DNA of 64,000 nucleotides from an uncultured Cellvibrio sp. (GTDB lineage: Bacteria > Pseudomonadota > Gammaproteobacteria > Pseudomonadales > Cellvibrionaceae): the NCBI GenBank assembly GCA_937958105.1, contig CALFXJ010000013.1, positions 1 to 64,000 on the forward strand, in the 5' to 3' direction. Below the pieces are notes generated by a model. That model saw only the letters and a program-made list of their open reading frames with translations, did no database searches and had not been told where the DNA came from. Positions 6,219 to 16,117 of the stretch are shown here, one piece after another; positions within the stretch are counted from its first letter, which is position 1; the number at the start of each line of letters is the position of its first letter. A program made the position numbers and the translations under genes.

Positions 6219-8679
6219 AAACTACCAGCTCCTCGCATTCCTGATCAGCCTGCAGAATTTTTTCAAACGCCGCTGAGTTAACGGCGGGACTGAAATAGTA
6301 ACCCTGATAATAATGACAACCGTACTGTTTCAGGATCGTCAGCTGCTCTGCGTGCTCTACACCTTCGGCAACAACTTCCATATCCAGCAGACGACCCATG
6401 GTGATGATGGTTTCGACCAGTACCCGATCATTGCGGTCTTCGATGATGTCCCGCACAAATCCCTGATCAATCTTCAGGACTCCCACAGGCAATCGTTTGA
6501 GATAGCTGATTGATGAATAGCCCGTGCCGAAATCATCGAGGGAGAAACTGATGCCCTGCTCCGCCAGCACCGTCATGGTGGTGATGGCTTCATCAACACG
6601 CTGGATCACGACACCTTCAGTGATCTCCATCTCCAGTGAGTGAGAAGGAATGGCATAGGCAGCAAGCGTACGCAGTACGTCATCGACGAATGCTTTCTGA
6701 CGGAACTGGCGCGGACTGATATTGATACTCAGGCGCATGCCTTCCCGCCATAAACCCTGTTCATGCCAGCGCACCAGCGTCTTACAGGCCTCTTCCAGTA
6801 CCCACTGCCCAACATCCAGGATCATGCCGGAGGTTTCCAGCACGGGAATAAAGTCGATTGGCGAGATCGTACCTTTAGTGGGATGCACCCAGCGCAGCAA
6901 GGCTTCGGCCCCTTCCACACGACCACTGCGGACATCAACCTTCGGCTGGAAATGCAATTCAAACTGCTGCTCCTCAAGGGCGCGATGCAGGTCGCCCTCC
7001 ATCACCAGCTGTCGGCTGACTTTATCGGCCATTTCTTCATTGAAGAATTCGATGGAGTCCCGGCCTCTTTCTTTCACCTGATACATCGCCGTATCAGCGT
7101 AGCGCAGCAGTTCGTGAACTGAGTTATTCCGATCCGGATAAACCACCACCCCCACACTGCAGGTTACGCGCAGCTCCATATTGTCGTGGACGCAGGGTTG
7201 CGAAATAATCGCACGGATTTTTTCGCTGATTTCTCCCGCGCGCAACGCAGCGGTTTCCAGCTCGTGGTCCAGCACCGTGAGTACCACAACAAACTCATCG
7301 CCACTCAAGCGGGCCACCAGATCTTCGTCGCGCACGGCACGCAGCAGACGGCTCGCCACTTCCTGCAGCACCCGATCCCCTACCGGATGCCCCAGTGAAT
7401 CGTTGATGTTCTTGAACTGATCCAGATCGATAAACAGCACCGCTCCATAATAGGAGTGCCGCTCCGCGCGACGCAATTCGTGCTCAAGGCGTTCAACCAG
7501 CTGCAGGCGATTGGGCAGACCGGTCAGCGCATCGTGGTGAGCCATGTATTCCATCTTGGCCTGGGCGTTTTTACGCTCGGTCACATCCACCGATACACTC
7601 AATGCAACTTTCTCATCGTAAAAGGCCATGGGCATGATGTGCGTCTGCAGATAAATATTTTCGCCTGCCGCTGTGATAAAGACCTCTTCGAAGACATCAA
7701 TCGCCTGGCCAGTACTGATTACACGATTGTCGTTGTGCAGCATAGTATCGATATCGCGCACTGAATTCTTCAACAGCTGGCGCACGTGCTGGTTGCGCAT
7801 CTGCTCCTGAGTCGCACCGAGTTTGTCCGACAGCGCCTTGTTGGCAAACAGGTAATACCCGGCACTGTTACGCGCACCGATCATCACCGGCAGGCTGTCG
7901 ATAATCTGCCGCAGATGCTCTTCACTTTTACGTAATGCCAGCTCCACTGCACGTCGCTTCGCCAGGGACAGCTCTACGACATCAAGCAGCTGGTTACTGC
8001 TGGTAATCAGCTGTGCCAGTTCATCCTGCCGGCGCGCCGGTAAGGGTGTAAGACGCTGCACGCCGGGGTGGTCGGGATTGATGGTATTGATTTCGCGGGC
8101 GAGCTTAGCGAGGGGCTTGGTCAACTTGACATAAAAGGCAAAGAACAGCAGCAGCATCAGCAGCATGTTACGCAGCAGGTCAGTAACCAGGGCGAGCTGC
8201 GAACGGCCGTAAAAACCGGAGAGTGCCTGATCCATGTCTACAGAAAACCGCAGATTGCCTGCGGTGCCTTCGGCATAACCGGGGATCACAAGATCCGTGG
8301 AATATTGTCGATCAGCGTCGGTCAGCAGCTCAGTAAACCAGCGCGTCGGTGATGGTTCGCGCTTGCTGGTGCCTCGGGCGAGGATATTGCCGAGTTCATC
8401 TGTGATGGTCACGCCGTAGATAAAGCCATACCGGAGCAGTCCATTTACCACTTCGTCCGAAAGCTGATCATCGAGGGTCTGCACAGAGCGGGCGGCGGGC
8501 GGTGTAGCCACTTCCATCACGCGATGGATCAACCGTTCAAGTTCTTTCTGCTGATTGTGGAAGTCGAGATAGAGCTGCGCCGAACTTAAGATGAAGCTGA
8601 GCACAAAGGCCAAAATAATGCCGATCTTGGCAAGCTGGAAAGATATGCCGTGGAAAAATGACGGAGATTTATCTCTCAT
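6202..8679 (-). CDS. Membrane GGDEF/EAL c-di-GMP signalling protein with PAS domain
   Basis: The 825-residue sensor has transmembrane segments at about 14-36 and 165-186 with a periplasmic region between them. A HAMP-like linker, a PAS domain (about 250-372), a GGDEF domain (about 380-545) and an EAL domain (about 560-810) follow. The GGDEF signature is SGDEF (459-463), with an RxxD inhibitory site (RDED, 450-453) five residues before it; Ser in the first position is tolerated in some active cyclases. The EAL domain retains EALLRW, NISPRQF, EITEGV, DDFGTGYSS, LKID, EGVE and YYQGYYFS, so it should hydrolyse c-di-GMP. Net phosphodiesterase activity is the safest inference. The input ligand is unknown. 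It converges on rsmE with a 17-base overlap. Confidence 0.93.
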   Translation of the reverse strand: MRDKSPSFFHGISFQLAKIGIILAFVLSFILSSAQLYLDFHNQQKELERLIHRVMEVATPPAARSVQTLDDQLSDEVVNGLLRYGFIYGVTITDELGNILARGTSKREPSPTRWFTELLTDADRQYSTDLVIPGYAEGTAGNLRFSVDMDQALSGFYGRSQLALVTDLLRNMLLMLLLFFAFYVKLTKPLAKLAREINTINPDHPGVQRLTPLPARRQDELAQLITSSNQLLDVVELSLAKRRAVELALRKSEEHLRQIIDSLPVMIGARNSAGYYLFANKALSDKLGATQEQMRNQHVRQLLKNSVRDIDTMLHNDNRVISTGQAIDVFEEVFITAAGENIYLQTHIMPMAFYDEKVALSVSVDVTERKNAQAKMEYMAHHDALTGLPNRLQLVERLEHELRRAERHSYYGAVLFIDLDQFKNINDSLGHPVGDRVLQEVASRLLRAVRDEDLVARLSGDEFVVVLTVLDHELETAALRAGEISEKIRAIISQPCVHDNMELRVTCSVGVVVYPDRNNSVHELLRYADTAMYQVKERGRDSIEFFNEEMADKVSRQLVMEGDLHRALEEQQFELHFQPKVDVRSGRVEGAEALLRWVHPTKGTISPIDFIPVLETSGMILDVGQWVLEEACKTLVRWHEQGLWREGMRLSINISPRQFRQKAFVDDVLRTLAAYAIPSHSLEMEITEGVVIQRVDEAITTMTVLAEQGISFSLDDFGTGYSSISYLKRLPVGVLKIDQGFVRDIIEDRNDRVLVETIITMGRLLDMEVVAEGVEHAEQLTILKQYGCHYYQGYYFSPAVNSAAFEKILQADQECEELVVSKTTG

Positions 8680-8926
8680 TTATGCGTGTTATCCGTAAAA
8701 AAAGGAGGCCGCAGCTACCGACGCAACCGGTTTTGCTGAAGTATAGAGCAATATTGCTTGAAGAAATCCTGTGAACAAACTTTTTATACTAATTATTGGG
8801 GCGCCAGCTCCAGTAAAGAGGGCGATCATCGCAAGTCGGGTTCCCCAAGGCCATAACCCGACATAACAGACATTATTAATTTTTCTTTTTATTTAAACCG
8901 CACAGGTCCGCTGTAGCAACAGTAAC
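8680..8926. other. Spacer between ttcA and the GGDEF/EAL gene
   Basis: The 247-base AT-rich spacer holds an inverted repeat GTCGGGTT (8835-8842) / AACCCGAC (8855-8862). It lies downstream of ttcA on the minus strand and could help end that transcript, but no T-run follows it. It must also contain the promoter of the GGDEF/EAL gene, though no convincing -35/-10 pair was found. No gene is seen. Confidence 0.4.
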
Positions 8927-9811
8927 TTACACCTGAACGGCATCGATGTATTGCACCATCGCAGGGCGGTCAAAATTAAGTTCATCCCAATCAGCAGCGA
9001 CAGAACCCTCTGATTCGGTCTGCAGATCACGAAAATTAAACAGTTTGTCATCCGCAAGCTGGGATGGGACAACATTTTTTATGGCTGAGAAAATTGTTTC
9101 TGTACGTCCGGGATTTTGCTTTTCCCAGTCGTGAAGCATTTGCTTGATCACCTGCCGCTGCAGATTTTCCTGGGAGCCACACAGGTTGCAGGGAATAATC
9201 GGAAAGCCCTTGGCCTCGGCAAATTCGGCGATATCTTCCTCACGACAATAAGCCAGCGGGCGAATCAGAATATTGCGTTTATCGTCGGACAGGAGCTTGG
9301 GCGGCATCGCCTTGAGTTTGCCACCGTAGAACATGTTCAGAAACAGGGTTTCGATGATGTCATCCCGGTGATGACCGAGGGCAATCTTGGTGGCTCCGAT
9401 CTCGTTGGCAAAACCATACAGGGTGCCTCGCCGAAGACGCGAACAGAGTCCGCAGGTGGTCTTGCCTTCGGGAACAACCTCTTTAACGATGCTGTAGGTA
9501 TCTTTTTCGATAATGTGGAACGGCACTCCCAGGCTGCTGAGGTATTCAGGCAATACATGCTCGGGAAAGCCGGGTTGCTTCTGGTCCATGTTCACCGCTA
9601 CCAGCTCGAACTTGATGGGTGCGGTTTTCTGCAGGCTCATCAGAATATCCAGCATGGTGTAAGAGTCCTTACCACCCGACAGACACACCATGACCTTATC
9701 GCCATCTTCAATCATGTTGTAATCAATAATGGCGCTGCCGACCTGCCGCCGCAGGCGCTTTTGCAGTTTATTGAATTCAAGGCGTTCTTTACGGATATGT
9801 AATTCTTTCAT
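8927..9811 (-). CDS. ttcA: tRNA 2-thiocytidine biosynthesis protein TtcA
   Basis: TtcA uses ATP and a [4Fe-4S] cluster to thiolate C32 of several tRNAs. The protein (294 residues from ATG 9811) has the PP-loop SGGKDS (45-50) and the two TtcA CxxC pairs, CGLC (120-123) and CNLC (208-211). [19 protein letters not shown] is the family hallmark. The frame is open further upstream, but the added residues have no family resemblance and [17 protein letters not shown] is the usual beginning. Confidence 0.96.
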   Translation of the reverse strand: MKELHIRKERLEFNKLQKRLRRQVGSAIIDYNMIEDGDKVMVCLSGGKDSYTMLDILMSLQKTAPIKFELVAVNMDQKQPGFPEHVLPEYLSSLGVPFHIIEKDTYSIVKEVVPEGKTTCGLCSRLRRGTLYGFANEIGATKIALGHHRDDIIETLFLNMFYGGKLKAMPPKLLSDDKRNILIRPLAYCREEDIAEFAEAKGFPIIPCNLCGSQENLQRQVIKQMLHDWEKQNPGRTETIFSAIKNVVPSQLADDKLFNFRDLQTESEGSVAADWDELNFDRPAMVQYIDAVQV

Positions 9812-9922
9812 AGGAATCTTCTGCGGGCTGGCCGGAATGGATGGAGGACGGAGCCAAGGCGCGCATTGTACGGATTTTACCCATGAGAGGGAATTGTCCT
9901 TTCGCCCACTTGTGCCCTTGCC

Positions 9923-9945
9923 GCTTTGCCGCCCGAAGGCAAAGC
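9923..9945. repeat. Inverted repeat between ttcA and the PilZ gene
   Basis: GCTTTGCC, 7 bases, GGCAAAGC forms a perfect 8-bp stem in the divergent spacer, flanked by partial copies of CTTGCCGCTTT. There is no T-run. It would sit in the ttcA leader and its role is unknown. Confidence 0.4.
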
Positions 9946-10035
9946 CTTGCCGCTTTCCAACGACCGAACCCTCCCCCTTCCTCACAGAAACCTGCTAACT
10001 GCCTGAATCTGCCTACAAAACAGCAATAACTGCCG

Positions 10036-10052
10036 CTGGCACAGGCTTTGCT
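10036..10052 (+). promoter_or_regulatory. Sigma-54 (RpoN) promoter for the PilZ gene
   Basis: CTGGCAC-AGGCT-TTGCT is close to the RpoN consensus. -24 GG (10038-10039) and -12 GC (10050-10051) are 10 bases apart, with TGGCAC and TTGCT intact. It lies about 40 bases upstream of the ATG of the PilZ-domain gene and implies control by an RpoN activator such as the flagellar regulator FleQ. Confidence 0.7.
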
Positions 10053-10093
10053 CCAGTGGTTTTAGAAAACCTTTTGTTTGGGAGAAACTGTCA

Positions 10094-10852
10094 ATGACCC
10101 TGTTGCGCTCGGTGCTGCAAAAATTCACTGCAAAAAAATCCCTTGGGGGCAATGTCGGCTCAGTTGCTCAGCTGCGAGACCGTTATGCCAGTCTTCAGCA
10201 ACTGCAGGCCAGCCGTCAGATTCTCGAAGTGGTGCCTGCAGGTCAGCACCGCAGTTATCAGAGCATGATCATCGCCATCGACACTGAGCGAAATCTGCTG
10301 TGGATGGACGATCTCTTCCCCGCGCAACATTTCCTGGAAGTGGGCGATGAGATCACCGTTCGCCACCATCGCAACGGTGAAGTCCTGACCTTTACCACCC
10401 CCATCATCGCCTGGGGCGCCCGCTTCGGCGCCAGCGGCATGGCTGTCGTCCTACCGGACAGTGCCGAATACCGGCCACGACGCTCCAGCCCCCGCTGTGA
10501 CCTGAGCAACCACACCCCTATCACCGCCAAGATTCAGTTACTGGGCGAGGAGGCCTGCTACGGCACAGTTAAGGATTTATCCGATTCCGGACTGTGTGTC
10601 ATGGTCCCCGGCAATCGGTTGAATCAACTCCAGCGCGACAGCTTGCTGCCTCTGTGTGAAGTGCATCTGAGCAAAGACTTGCGGATCTACTGCCGCGCCA
10701 GGGTGAAAGCCTTCCGTTTATGCCGCGAACCCTACCGGGCCACGCGGATCACCCTGGAATTTGTGGATCTCCAGCCCCGGCGACAGCAGCAGCTGCAGGC
10801 ATTCGTCGACAGCCTGACACCGGGCGCCGTGGCCGCTCCTTGGGCGGCCTGA
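10094..10852 (+). CDS. PilZ-domain protein, YcgR/FlgZ-like flagellar brake candidate
   Basis: The 252-residue cytoplasmic protein has an N-terminal YcgR-like domain (about 40-120) and a C-terminal PilZ domain. The PilZ c-di-GMP motifs are present: RxxxR (R130 and R134 in RRSSPR) and DxSxxG (D161, S163, G166 in DLSDSG). YcgR/FlgZ proteins bind c-di-GMP and slow the flagellar motor or bias swarming and biofilm choice. A sigma-54-type promoter directly upstream and an Aer-type receptor downstream tie it to the flagellar regulon. The motor role is inferred from architecture and context; the N-domain is divergent enough that another PilZ effector function is possible. Confidence 0.85.
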   Translation: MTLLRSVLQKFTAKKSLGGNVGSVAQLRDRYASLQQLQASRQILEVVPAGQHRSYQSMIIAIDTERNLLWMDDLFPAQHFLEVGDEITVRHHRNGEVLTFTTPIIAWGARFGASGMAVVLPDSAEYRPRRSSPRCDLSNHTPITAKIQLLGEEACYGTVKDLSDSGLCVMVPGNRLNQLQRDSLLPLCEVHLSKDLRIYCRARVKAFRLCREPYRATRITLEFVDLQPRRQQQLQAFVDSLTPGAVAAPWAA

Positions 10853-10893
10853 GGTTGTGTCGTCAAAATCACCACATTTCAAAATTCCTGGGC

Positions 10894-10920
10894 TAAACTC
10901 TGAGGCGATCCGGTCGATAT
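10894..10920 (+). promoter_or_regulatory. FliA (sigma-28) promoter for the Aer-like receptor
   Basis: TAAACTCT-N11-GTCGATAT matches the FliA consensus at 6 of 8 positions in each half with exact spacing. It lies about 75 bases before the receptor ATG, within the spacer after the PilZ gene. Confidence 0.6.
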
Positions 10921-10995
10921 ACCTGATGATCCCCACTCGCCCGACTATCGACTGCTTTCCCAATTAAGTACCGCCTGATGATGTAAGGATTTGTG

Positions 10996-12567
10996 ATGCG
11001 TAATAATGGCCCGATCACTGACAGAGAAGTCATTGTCTCTGCCACTGATGAAATCGTTTCTTCTACCGATACCCATGGCAACATCCTCTTCTGCAACGAG
11101 ACGTTCCAGCGTATCTCCGGTTACAGCTACAGTGAGCTGATTAACCAGCCACACAACATCCTGCGTCACCCCCATATGCCGCGCGAAGCTTTCGGCATGT
11201 TGTGGACGGCCCTCAAGGCCGGTAAACCCTGGATGGGCATCATCAAGAATCGCTGTAAGAACGGCGACCACTATTGGGTGGACGCCTATGTAACGCCCCT
11301 GCGTGATCGCGGGCAGATCCACGGCTATGAGTCCGTCCGGGTCAGAGCCGACGCTGCCTGTATCAGCCGGGCTGAGATGGTGTATGAACGTCTGCGTCAG
11401 GGTAAATCCATTTATTCTCCCCTTTCCCACCTGTGGCGGGTATTCGGCGGCGCTGCCCTCATCACCCTTACCACCTTTATCCTGTTGTTCATCGGTGCGT
11501 TTGTGGGTGGGATGCTGAGCGCCGGTGTACTGGCGGGGTCAGCGTTGTTGAGCCTGCTCATCAGTACCCTGGCTTACCAGATCCAGCGCGCCCGGCTCCA
11601 GGCTGCCCTGGCCGAAGCCCGCTCAGTGATCCACGATCCACTGGCGGCTTACATTTATACCGGGCGCAGTGATCCCATGGGCGAGATCATGTTTGCCCAG
11701 CTGGCCATCAAGGCCCGTCTGCGGACAGCGCTGGGACGGTTTGCCGAGTCATCGCGGGAACTGCACAGAAAGTCCGATGAAGCTCATGCGCAGTCCCGCA
11801 AAACCCATGAGGGGATGAACGAACAGCAACAGGAAACAGCCAGCGTTGCCCACGCCATGCAGCAGATGGCGCTGGCCGTGCAGGAAGTGGCTCAGGGGGC
11901 CACCCAGACCTACTCCGCCACCAATATCGCTATCAGTGAGGTGGATAAGGGTAATCAGGTAATCGAAGGTGCAAACCGAGCCATTGCCGATCTGTCCACC
12001 ACTGTGGCTGACCTGGGCCAGGTGCTGGATAAGCTGTCCTCCGACAGTGGCAAGATTGCCAGTGTTGTGGATGTCATCCGCAGCATCGCAGAGCAGACCA
12101 ACCTTCTGGCCCTCAACGCTGCCATTGAAGCGGCCCGGGCAGGCGAACAGGGGCGCGGCTTTGCTGTTGTGGCCGATGAGGTGCGTACACTGGCCCAGCG
12201 CACTCAGGAGTCCACTGCTCACATCCAGGACATCATCAGCAACCTGAGTCAGGCTACCCTGGACGCTGGCGAGAGCATGGATAACTGCCAGAACCTGGTC
12301 GAGCGCAGCGTCAATGAGATGGAGAACGTCAGAAGCGCCCTGGCTTCGATCTCTGACTCCGTCAGCAGCATCGACCAGATGTCGCACCAGATCGCCGCTG
12401 CCGCCGAAGAACAATCGTCCATGGCCATGGAGATTGAGCGCAATACATCCGCCATCGCCGCCATCTCTGATCGTTCCCAGACGGAGATCGAAGCCTCCGA
12501 CGAACTCACCCGCGAGATGGCCCAGCTTTCCAAACGCCAGCTGGACCTGGTCGTACGCTTCAGGTAA
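10996..12567 (+). CDS. aer: Aer-like PAS-domain methyl-accepting chemotaxis receptor
   Basis: The protein (523 residues) has an N-terminal PAS domain (about 10-120; [22 protein letters not shown] is the Aer-type FAD-pocket region) and a hydrophobic stretch of about 50 residues (roughly 148-200) serving as membrane anchor without a periplasmic domain. The cytoplasmic signalling domain has the conserved hairpin tip [20 protein letters not shown]. Aer senses redox state or oxygen through FAD and signals to CheA. ATG 10996 is chosen over GTG 10993 because AAGGA at 10985-10989 is spaced for the ATG. An FliA-type promoter lies upstream. Confidence 0.9.
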   Translation: MRNNGPITDREVIVSATDEIVSSTDTHGNILFCNETFQRISGYSYSELINQPHNILRHPHMPREAFGMLWTALKAGKPWMGIIKNRCKNGDHYWVDAYVTPLRDRGQIHGYESVRVRADAACISRAEMVYERLRQGKSIYSPLSHLWRVFGGAALITLTTFILLFIGAFVGGMLSAGVLAGSALLSLLISTLAYQIQRARLQAALAEARSVIHDPLAAYIYTGRSDPMGEIMFAQLAIKARLRTALGRFAESSRELHRKSDEAHAQSRKTHEGMNEQQQETASVAHAMQQMALAVQEVAQGATQTYSATNIAISEVDKGNQVIEGANRAIADLSTTVADLGQVLDKLSSDSGKIASVVDVIRSIAEQTNLLALNAAIEAARAGEQGRGFAVVADEVRTLAQRTQESTAHIQDIISNLSQATLDAGESMDNCQNLVERSVNEMENVRSALASISDSVSSIDQMSHQIAAAAEEQSSMAMEIERNTSAIAAISDRSQTEIEASDELTREMAQLSKRQLDLVVRFR

Positions 12568-12645
12568 GGCCCTTCCTCAAACCCGATTTGCTTGACGCCC
12601 CAGCCACAAGTCATGACACTACCGCGCTAAATGTGAGGTAAACCC

Positions 12646-13680
12646 ATGATTCTGGTGACTGGTGGCGCCGGCTTTATCGGCACAAACTTTATTCGCAGCT
12701 GGCTGGCGGCCTCGGATGAACCGGTCATCAACCTCGACCGGCTCACCTACGCCGGCACCCGCGCTGGCCTTGAAGACCTGCCGGACGACCGCCATTGCTT
12801 CGTCGAAGGCGACATCGCCGATCGCCAGCTGGTTGATCACCTGCTGGCCCATTACCGCCCCCGCGCCCTGATCAACTTTGCCGCCGAAACCCATGTCGAT
12901 AATTCCATCCGGGGCCCCCAGGCTTTTATCGATGCCAACATTGTGGGCGTATTTCATCTGCTGGAGGCAGCCCGGCACTATTATCAGACCTTGCCCATGG
13001 AGCAGCGGGATGCCTTCCGCTTTCTGCAGATCTCCACGGATGAGGTATACGGTGATCTCGCCATGGATGCCTTGCCGGTGACGGAACAGGCCCCCTATCG
13101 CCCCAGCAGTCCCTACGCGGCCGCCAAGGCCAGCGCCGATCATCTGGTACGCGCCTATCACCGCACCTACGGCCTGCCGATCATGATCAGTCACTGCAGC
13201 AATAACTATGGTCCTTACCAGTACCCGGAAAAGCTGATTCCCCTGATGCTGCGCCGGGCGCTGGCTGGCCAGCCCATGCCCGTCTACGGCGATGGCCAGC
13301 AACAGCGGGACTGGCTGCATGTGGAAGATCATTGCGCAGCGGTCCGCCGGATTCTGGCCTGCGGCGGGATTGGTGAGAGCTACAACATCGGGACCGGCAA
13401 AGAAATCGATAACCTGAGTCTGGTGAACCACCTGTGCAGCCGGCTGGACGAATTAAAACCCCGTGCCGATGGTGGCAGCTACCGGCAACAGATCACCTTT
13501 GTGGCGGACCGGCCCGGTCACGATCGGCGCTATGCCCTTGATATCCGCAAAGCCACGACACAACTCGGATGGAAACCTCAGTGGGATTTTTCTGCAGGTC
13601 TTGAGCAGACTATCCAGTGGTACCTGGGCCATCCGGCTTATCTGGCGCGGTCCAGCGCAAGCACGGAGGGGGAAGCATGA
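12646..13680 (+). CDS. rfbB: dTDP-glucose 4,6-dehydratase
   Basis: RfbB (RmlB) converts dTDP-glucose to dTDP-4-keto-6-deoxyglucose, the second step of dTDP-L-rhamnose synthesis. The 344-residue short-chain dehydrogenase has the NAD-binding [12 protein letters not shown], the STDEVYGDL segment and the YAAAK catalytic Tyr/Lys pair. GAGGTAAACCC precedes ATG 12646. It is the first gene of a tightly coupled operon; its stop overlaps the rfbA start (ATGA). Rhamnose supplied this way goes to lipopolysaccharide, exopolysaccharide or glycolipid. Confidence 0.95.
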   Translation: MILVTGGAGFIGTNFIRSWLAASDEPVINLDRLTYAGTRAGLEDLPDDRHCFVEGDIADRQLVDHLLAHYRPRALINFAAETHVDNSIRGPQAFIDANIVGVFHLLEAARHYYQTLPMEQRDAFRFLQISTDEVYGDLAMDALPVTEQAPYRPSSPYAAAKASADHLVRAYHRTYGLPIMISHCSNNYGPYQYPEKLIPLMLRRALAGQPMPVYGDGQQQRDWLHVEDHCAAVRRILACGGIGESYNIGTGKEIDNLSLVNHLCSRLDELKPRADGGSYRQQITFVADRPGHDRRYALDIRKATTQLGWKPQWDFSAGLEQTIQWYLGHPAYLARSSASTEGEA

Positions 13681-14594
13681 TCCAGCGTAAAGGCATCATC
13701 CTCGCCGGCGGCAGCGGCACCCGGCTTTACCCGGTCACCCGGGTGATTTCAAAGCAGCTGTTGCCAATCTATGACAAGCCGATGATCTATTACCCTCTCA
13801 GCACGCTGATGCTGGCGGGCATCCGCGAGATCATGATCATCACGACTCCCCAGGATGCCCCGCTGTTTCAGGCACTGCTGGGCGACGGCCATCATTGGGG
13901 TCTGCAACTTCACTACGCCCAGCAACCCAGCCCGGACGGACTGGCACAGGCGTTCATCATCGGACAGGATTTCATTGGTCAGTCTCCTTCCGCGCTGATC
14001 CTGGGCGACAACCTGTTTTATGGTCAGGACATGGCGCGCATGCTCAACCGCGCCAGTCAGCAATCCCGGGGCGCTACTGTCTTTGCCCACCATGTCAGCG
14101 ATCCGCAGCGCTATGGTGTCGCGGCCTTTGGTCCGAGGGGCGAGCTGATCGCCATTGACGAGAAACCCCAGCGCCCGGCCTCAAATTACGCAATTACCGG
14201 TCTGTATTTTTATGATAACCAGGTGGTCGACATTGCCCGCAGCCTCAAACCCTCGGCGCGGGGAGAACTGGAGATTACCGACGTCAATCAGCATTACCTG
14301 CAACAGGGTGAGCTGAGGCTGGAGGTGATGGGCCGGGGCTATGCCTGGCTGGATACCGGGACCCACGAAAGCCTTAACGAAGCTGCAAACTTCATTGAAA
14401 CCATCGAGCACCGACAAGGCCTGAAGGTGTGCTGTCCTGAAGAAATTGCGTACCGGTTCGGGTATATCAACGCCGAGCAATTGCAGCGCCTGGCTGAACC
14501 GATGAGCAGGATTGCTTACGGTCAATACCTGTTACGGCTGCTTGAAGAAGGTCCTGCTGTCGGTATGTCTCCCAAGGGAGGAATAACGCCATGA
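13677..14594 (+). CDS. rfbA: Glucose-1-phosphate thymidylyltransferase
   Basis: RfbA (RmlA) joins glucose-1-phosphate and dTTP to give dTDP-glucose, the first step of the rhamnose pathway. The protein (305 residues) starts with the nucleotidyltransferase signature [11 protein letters not shown] and has [15 protein letters not shown] and the family's [11 protein letters not shown] 13677 overlaps the rfbB stop (ATGA) and has a strong GGAGGGGGA binding site. The frame is open upstream to 13617, but those residues lie inside rfbB. Confidence 0.95.
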   Translation: MIQRKGIILAGGSGTRLYPVTRVISKQLLPIYDKPMIYYPLSTLMLAGIREIMIITTPQDAPLFQALLGDGHHWGLQLHYAQQPSPDGLAQAFIIGQDFIGQSPSALILGDNLFYGQDMARMLNRASQQSRGATVFAHHVSDPQRYGVAAFGPRGELIAIDEKPQRPASNYAITGLYFYDNQVVDIARSLKPSARGELEITDVNQHYLQQGELRLEVMGRGYAWLDTGTHESLNEAANFIETIEHRQGLKVCCPEEIAYRFGYINAEQLQRLAEPMSRIAYGQYLLRLLEEGPAVGMSPKGGITP

Positions 14595-15133
14595 AGGTCC
14601 TGCCCACCGCGCTGGATGGCGCCCTGTTGATTGAGAGCCCGGTCTACCACGACGAGCGCGGGTTTTTCTGCGAGAGTTTCAACCTGTCCCGCTGGCAGGC
14701 GGCGACCGGCCTGGACGTCACTTTTGTGCAGGATAATCACTCCCACTCCCGGCACGGGGTTCTGCGAGGGCTGCATTACCAGCTGGGAGAGCACAGCCAG
14801 GGCAAGTTAGTGCGGGTTCTGCAGGGGCAGATCTACACAGTGGCCGTAGATCTGCGCCGTCACTCAACCAGTTTTGCGCAACATCTGGGTATCCAGCTTC
14901 AGAGCCATCAGCAACTGTGGATTCCCCCGGGATTTGCCCACGGGTTTCTGGTGCTGTCAGAGACGGCAGACTGCCTGTACAAAACCACCGCTTACTACGC
15001 TCCGGAAGCCGAACGCTCAATCCGCTGGGATGATCCTGATCTGGCAATCGCCTGGCCGCTCCGACAGCCGCCCCTGGTCTCAATGCGGGACGCCCAGGCC
15101 CTCGCCTTCCGCCAGGCGGAGCTGTTCGACTGA
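14591..15133 (+). CDS. rfbC: dTDP-4-dehydrorhamnose 3,5-epimerase
   Basis: RfbC (RmlC) epimerises C3 and C5 of dTDP-4-keto-6-deoxyglucose. The 180-residue cupin-fold protein has the [26 protein letters not shown] and [12 protein letters not shown] segments; the histidine in GLHYQ is the expected catalytic base. It overlaps rfbA by 4 bases (ATGA) and its stop shares a base with the rfbD start (TGATG), which indicates translational coupling. Confidence 0.95.
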   Translation: MKVLPTALDGALLIESPVYHDERGFFCESFNLSRWQAATGLDVTFVQDNHSHSRHGVLRGLHYQLGEHSQGKLVRVLQGQIYTVAVDLRRHSTSFAQHLGIQLQSHQQLWIPPGFAHGFLVLSETADCLYKTTAYYAPEAERSIRWDDPDLAIAWPLRQPPLVSMRDAQALAFRQAELFD

Positions 15134-16044
15134 TGAAGATCCTGCTGCTCGGTGCGACCGGCCAGCTCGGCCGATGCCTGACCAGGGCTCTGGCGCCACT
15201 GGGCCAGCTGATTGCCCTGGACCGTCAGCAGGCAGACTTTAGCCGTCCGCAGCAGCTTGTCGGCAGCATTAAGGCGCTGAATCCCGATGTCATCGTCAAT
15301 GCGGCAGCCTACACGGCTGTGGATCGGGCTGAGGCGGAACCCGACCTCGCCACGACCATCAACGCCACAGCCGTAGATGCACTGGCGGATGCGGCCCGCG
15401 AAGCCCGCGCCCTGCTGGTCCACTACTCTACCGACTATGTCTTTGACGGCACTCAGACAACGCCCTATGTCGAGACAGATCCGCCGGCACCCTTGAATGT
15501 TTACGGGCAAAGCAAGCTTGATGGAGAAAGGGCCATTGCAGCCTCTGGCTGCGATTATCTGATCCTGCGTACCAGCTGGGTCTATTCAGACCAGGGTTCT
15601 AACTTCGTCCTCCGTATCCTGGCACTGGCCGAAGAATGTCATCAGCAGCTTCGCCCCGAACTGCGGGTGGTGGACGACCAGGTGGGTTGTCCGACCTTTG
15701 CGCCCGATCTGGCGATGGCCACGGCTCAATTGATTGATACCGCTCAGAAAGAGCGGCTGTTAGATACCTTCTCAAGCCAGCTCTATCACCTTTGCGGACA
15801 AGGTCACACGAGCTGGTATGAATTCGCCCGGCACATCGTGGTCGAAGCGCAATCCTGCGGTCTGCTCTCCAGCATACCCCGGCTTAAACCCATCGCCAGT
15901 AAAGAATATCCGCAGGCTGCGCAACGCCCGCGCACCGCCATTCTGGATACCCGTAAGATCCGGCAGCGCGGCATCTGCCTGCCGGACTGGCGCGACAGCT
16001 CGCGCAACCTTGTGCGCTCCTTGGCAAGGTCCCGCGGACTTTAG
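15133..16044 (+). CDS. rfbD: dTDP-4-dehydrorhamnose reductase
   Basis: RfbD (RmlD) reduces dTDP-4-keto-L-rhamnose to dTDP-L-rhamnose, the last step. The 303-residue NAD(P)-dependent enzyme has the GATGQLGR nucleotide motif, NAAAYTAVDRAE, the STDYVFDG segment and the YGQSK Tyr/Lys pair. It ends the four-gene rfbBACD operon. bioA starts 73 bases later on the same strand with no terminator visible between them. Confidence 0.94.
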   Translation: MKILLLGATGQLGRCLTRALAPLGQLIALDRQQADFSRPQQLVGSIKALNPDVIVNAAAYTAVDRAEAEPDLATTINATAVDALADAAREARALLVHYSTDYVFDGTQTTPYVETDPPAPLNVYGQSKLDGERAIAASGCDYLILRTSWVYSDQGSNFVLRILALAEECHQQLRPELRVVDDQVGCPTFAPDLAMATAQLIDTAQKERLLDTFSSQLYHLCGQGHTSWYEFARHIVVEAQSCGLLSSIPRLKPIASKEYPQAAQRPRTAILDTRKIRQRGICLPDWRDSSRNLVRSLARSRGL

Positions 16045-16117
16045 TACTGCTTGTGATGGACGACTGGGGTAAGCTTGCGCACCCGATGAATTCATTTAAC
16101 GGACCAGATACAACCTC

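Noticed and set aside
9116..9802. A long rightward open frame opposite ttcA
   Set aside because: It is a shadow of the TtcA coding strand; no ribosome binding site or recognisable protein.
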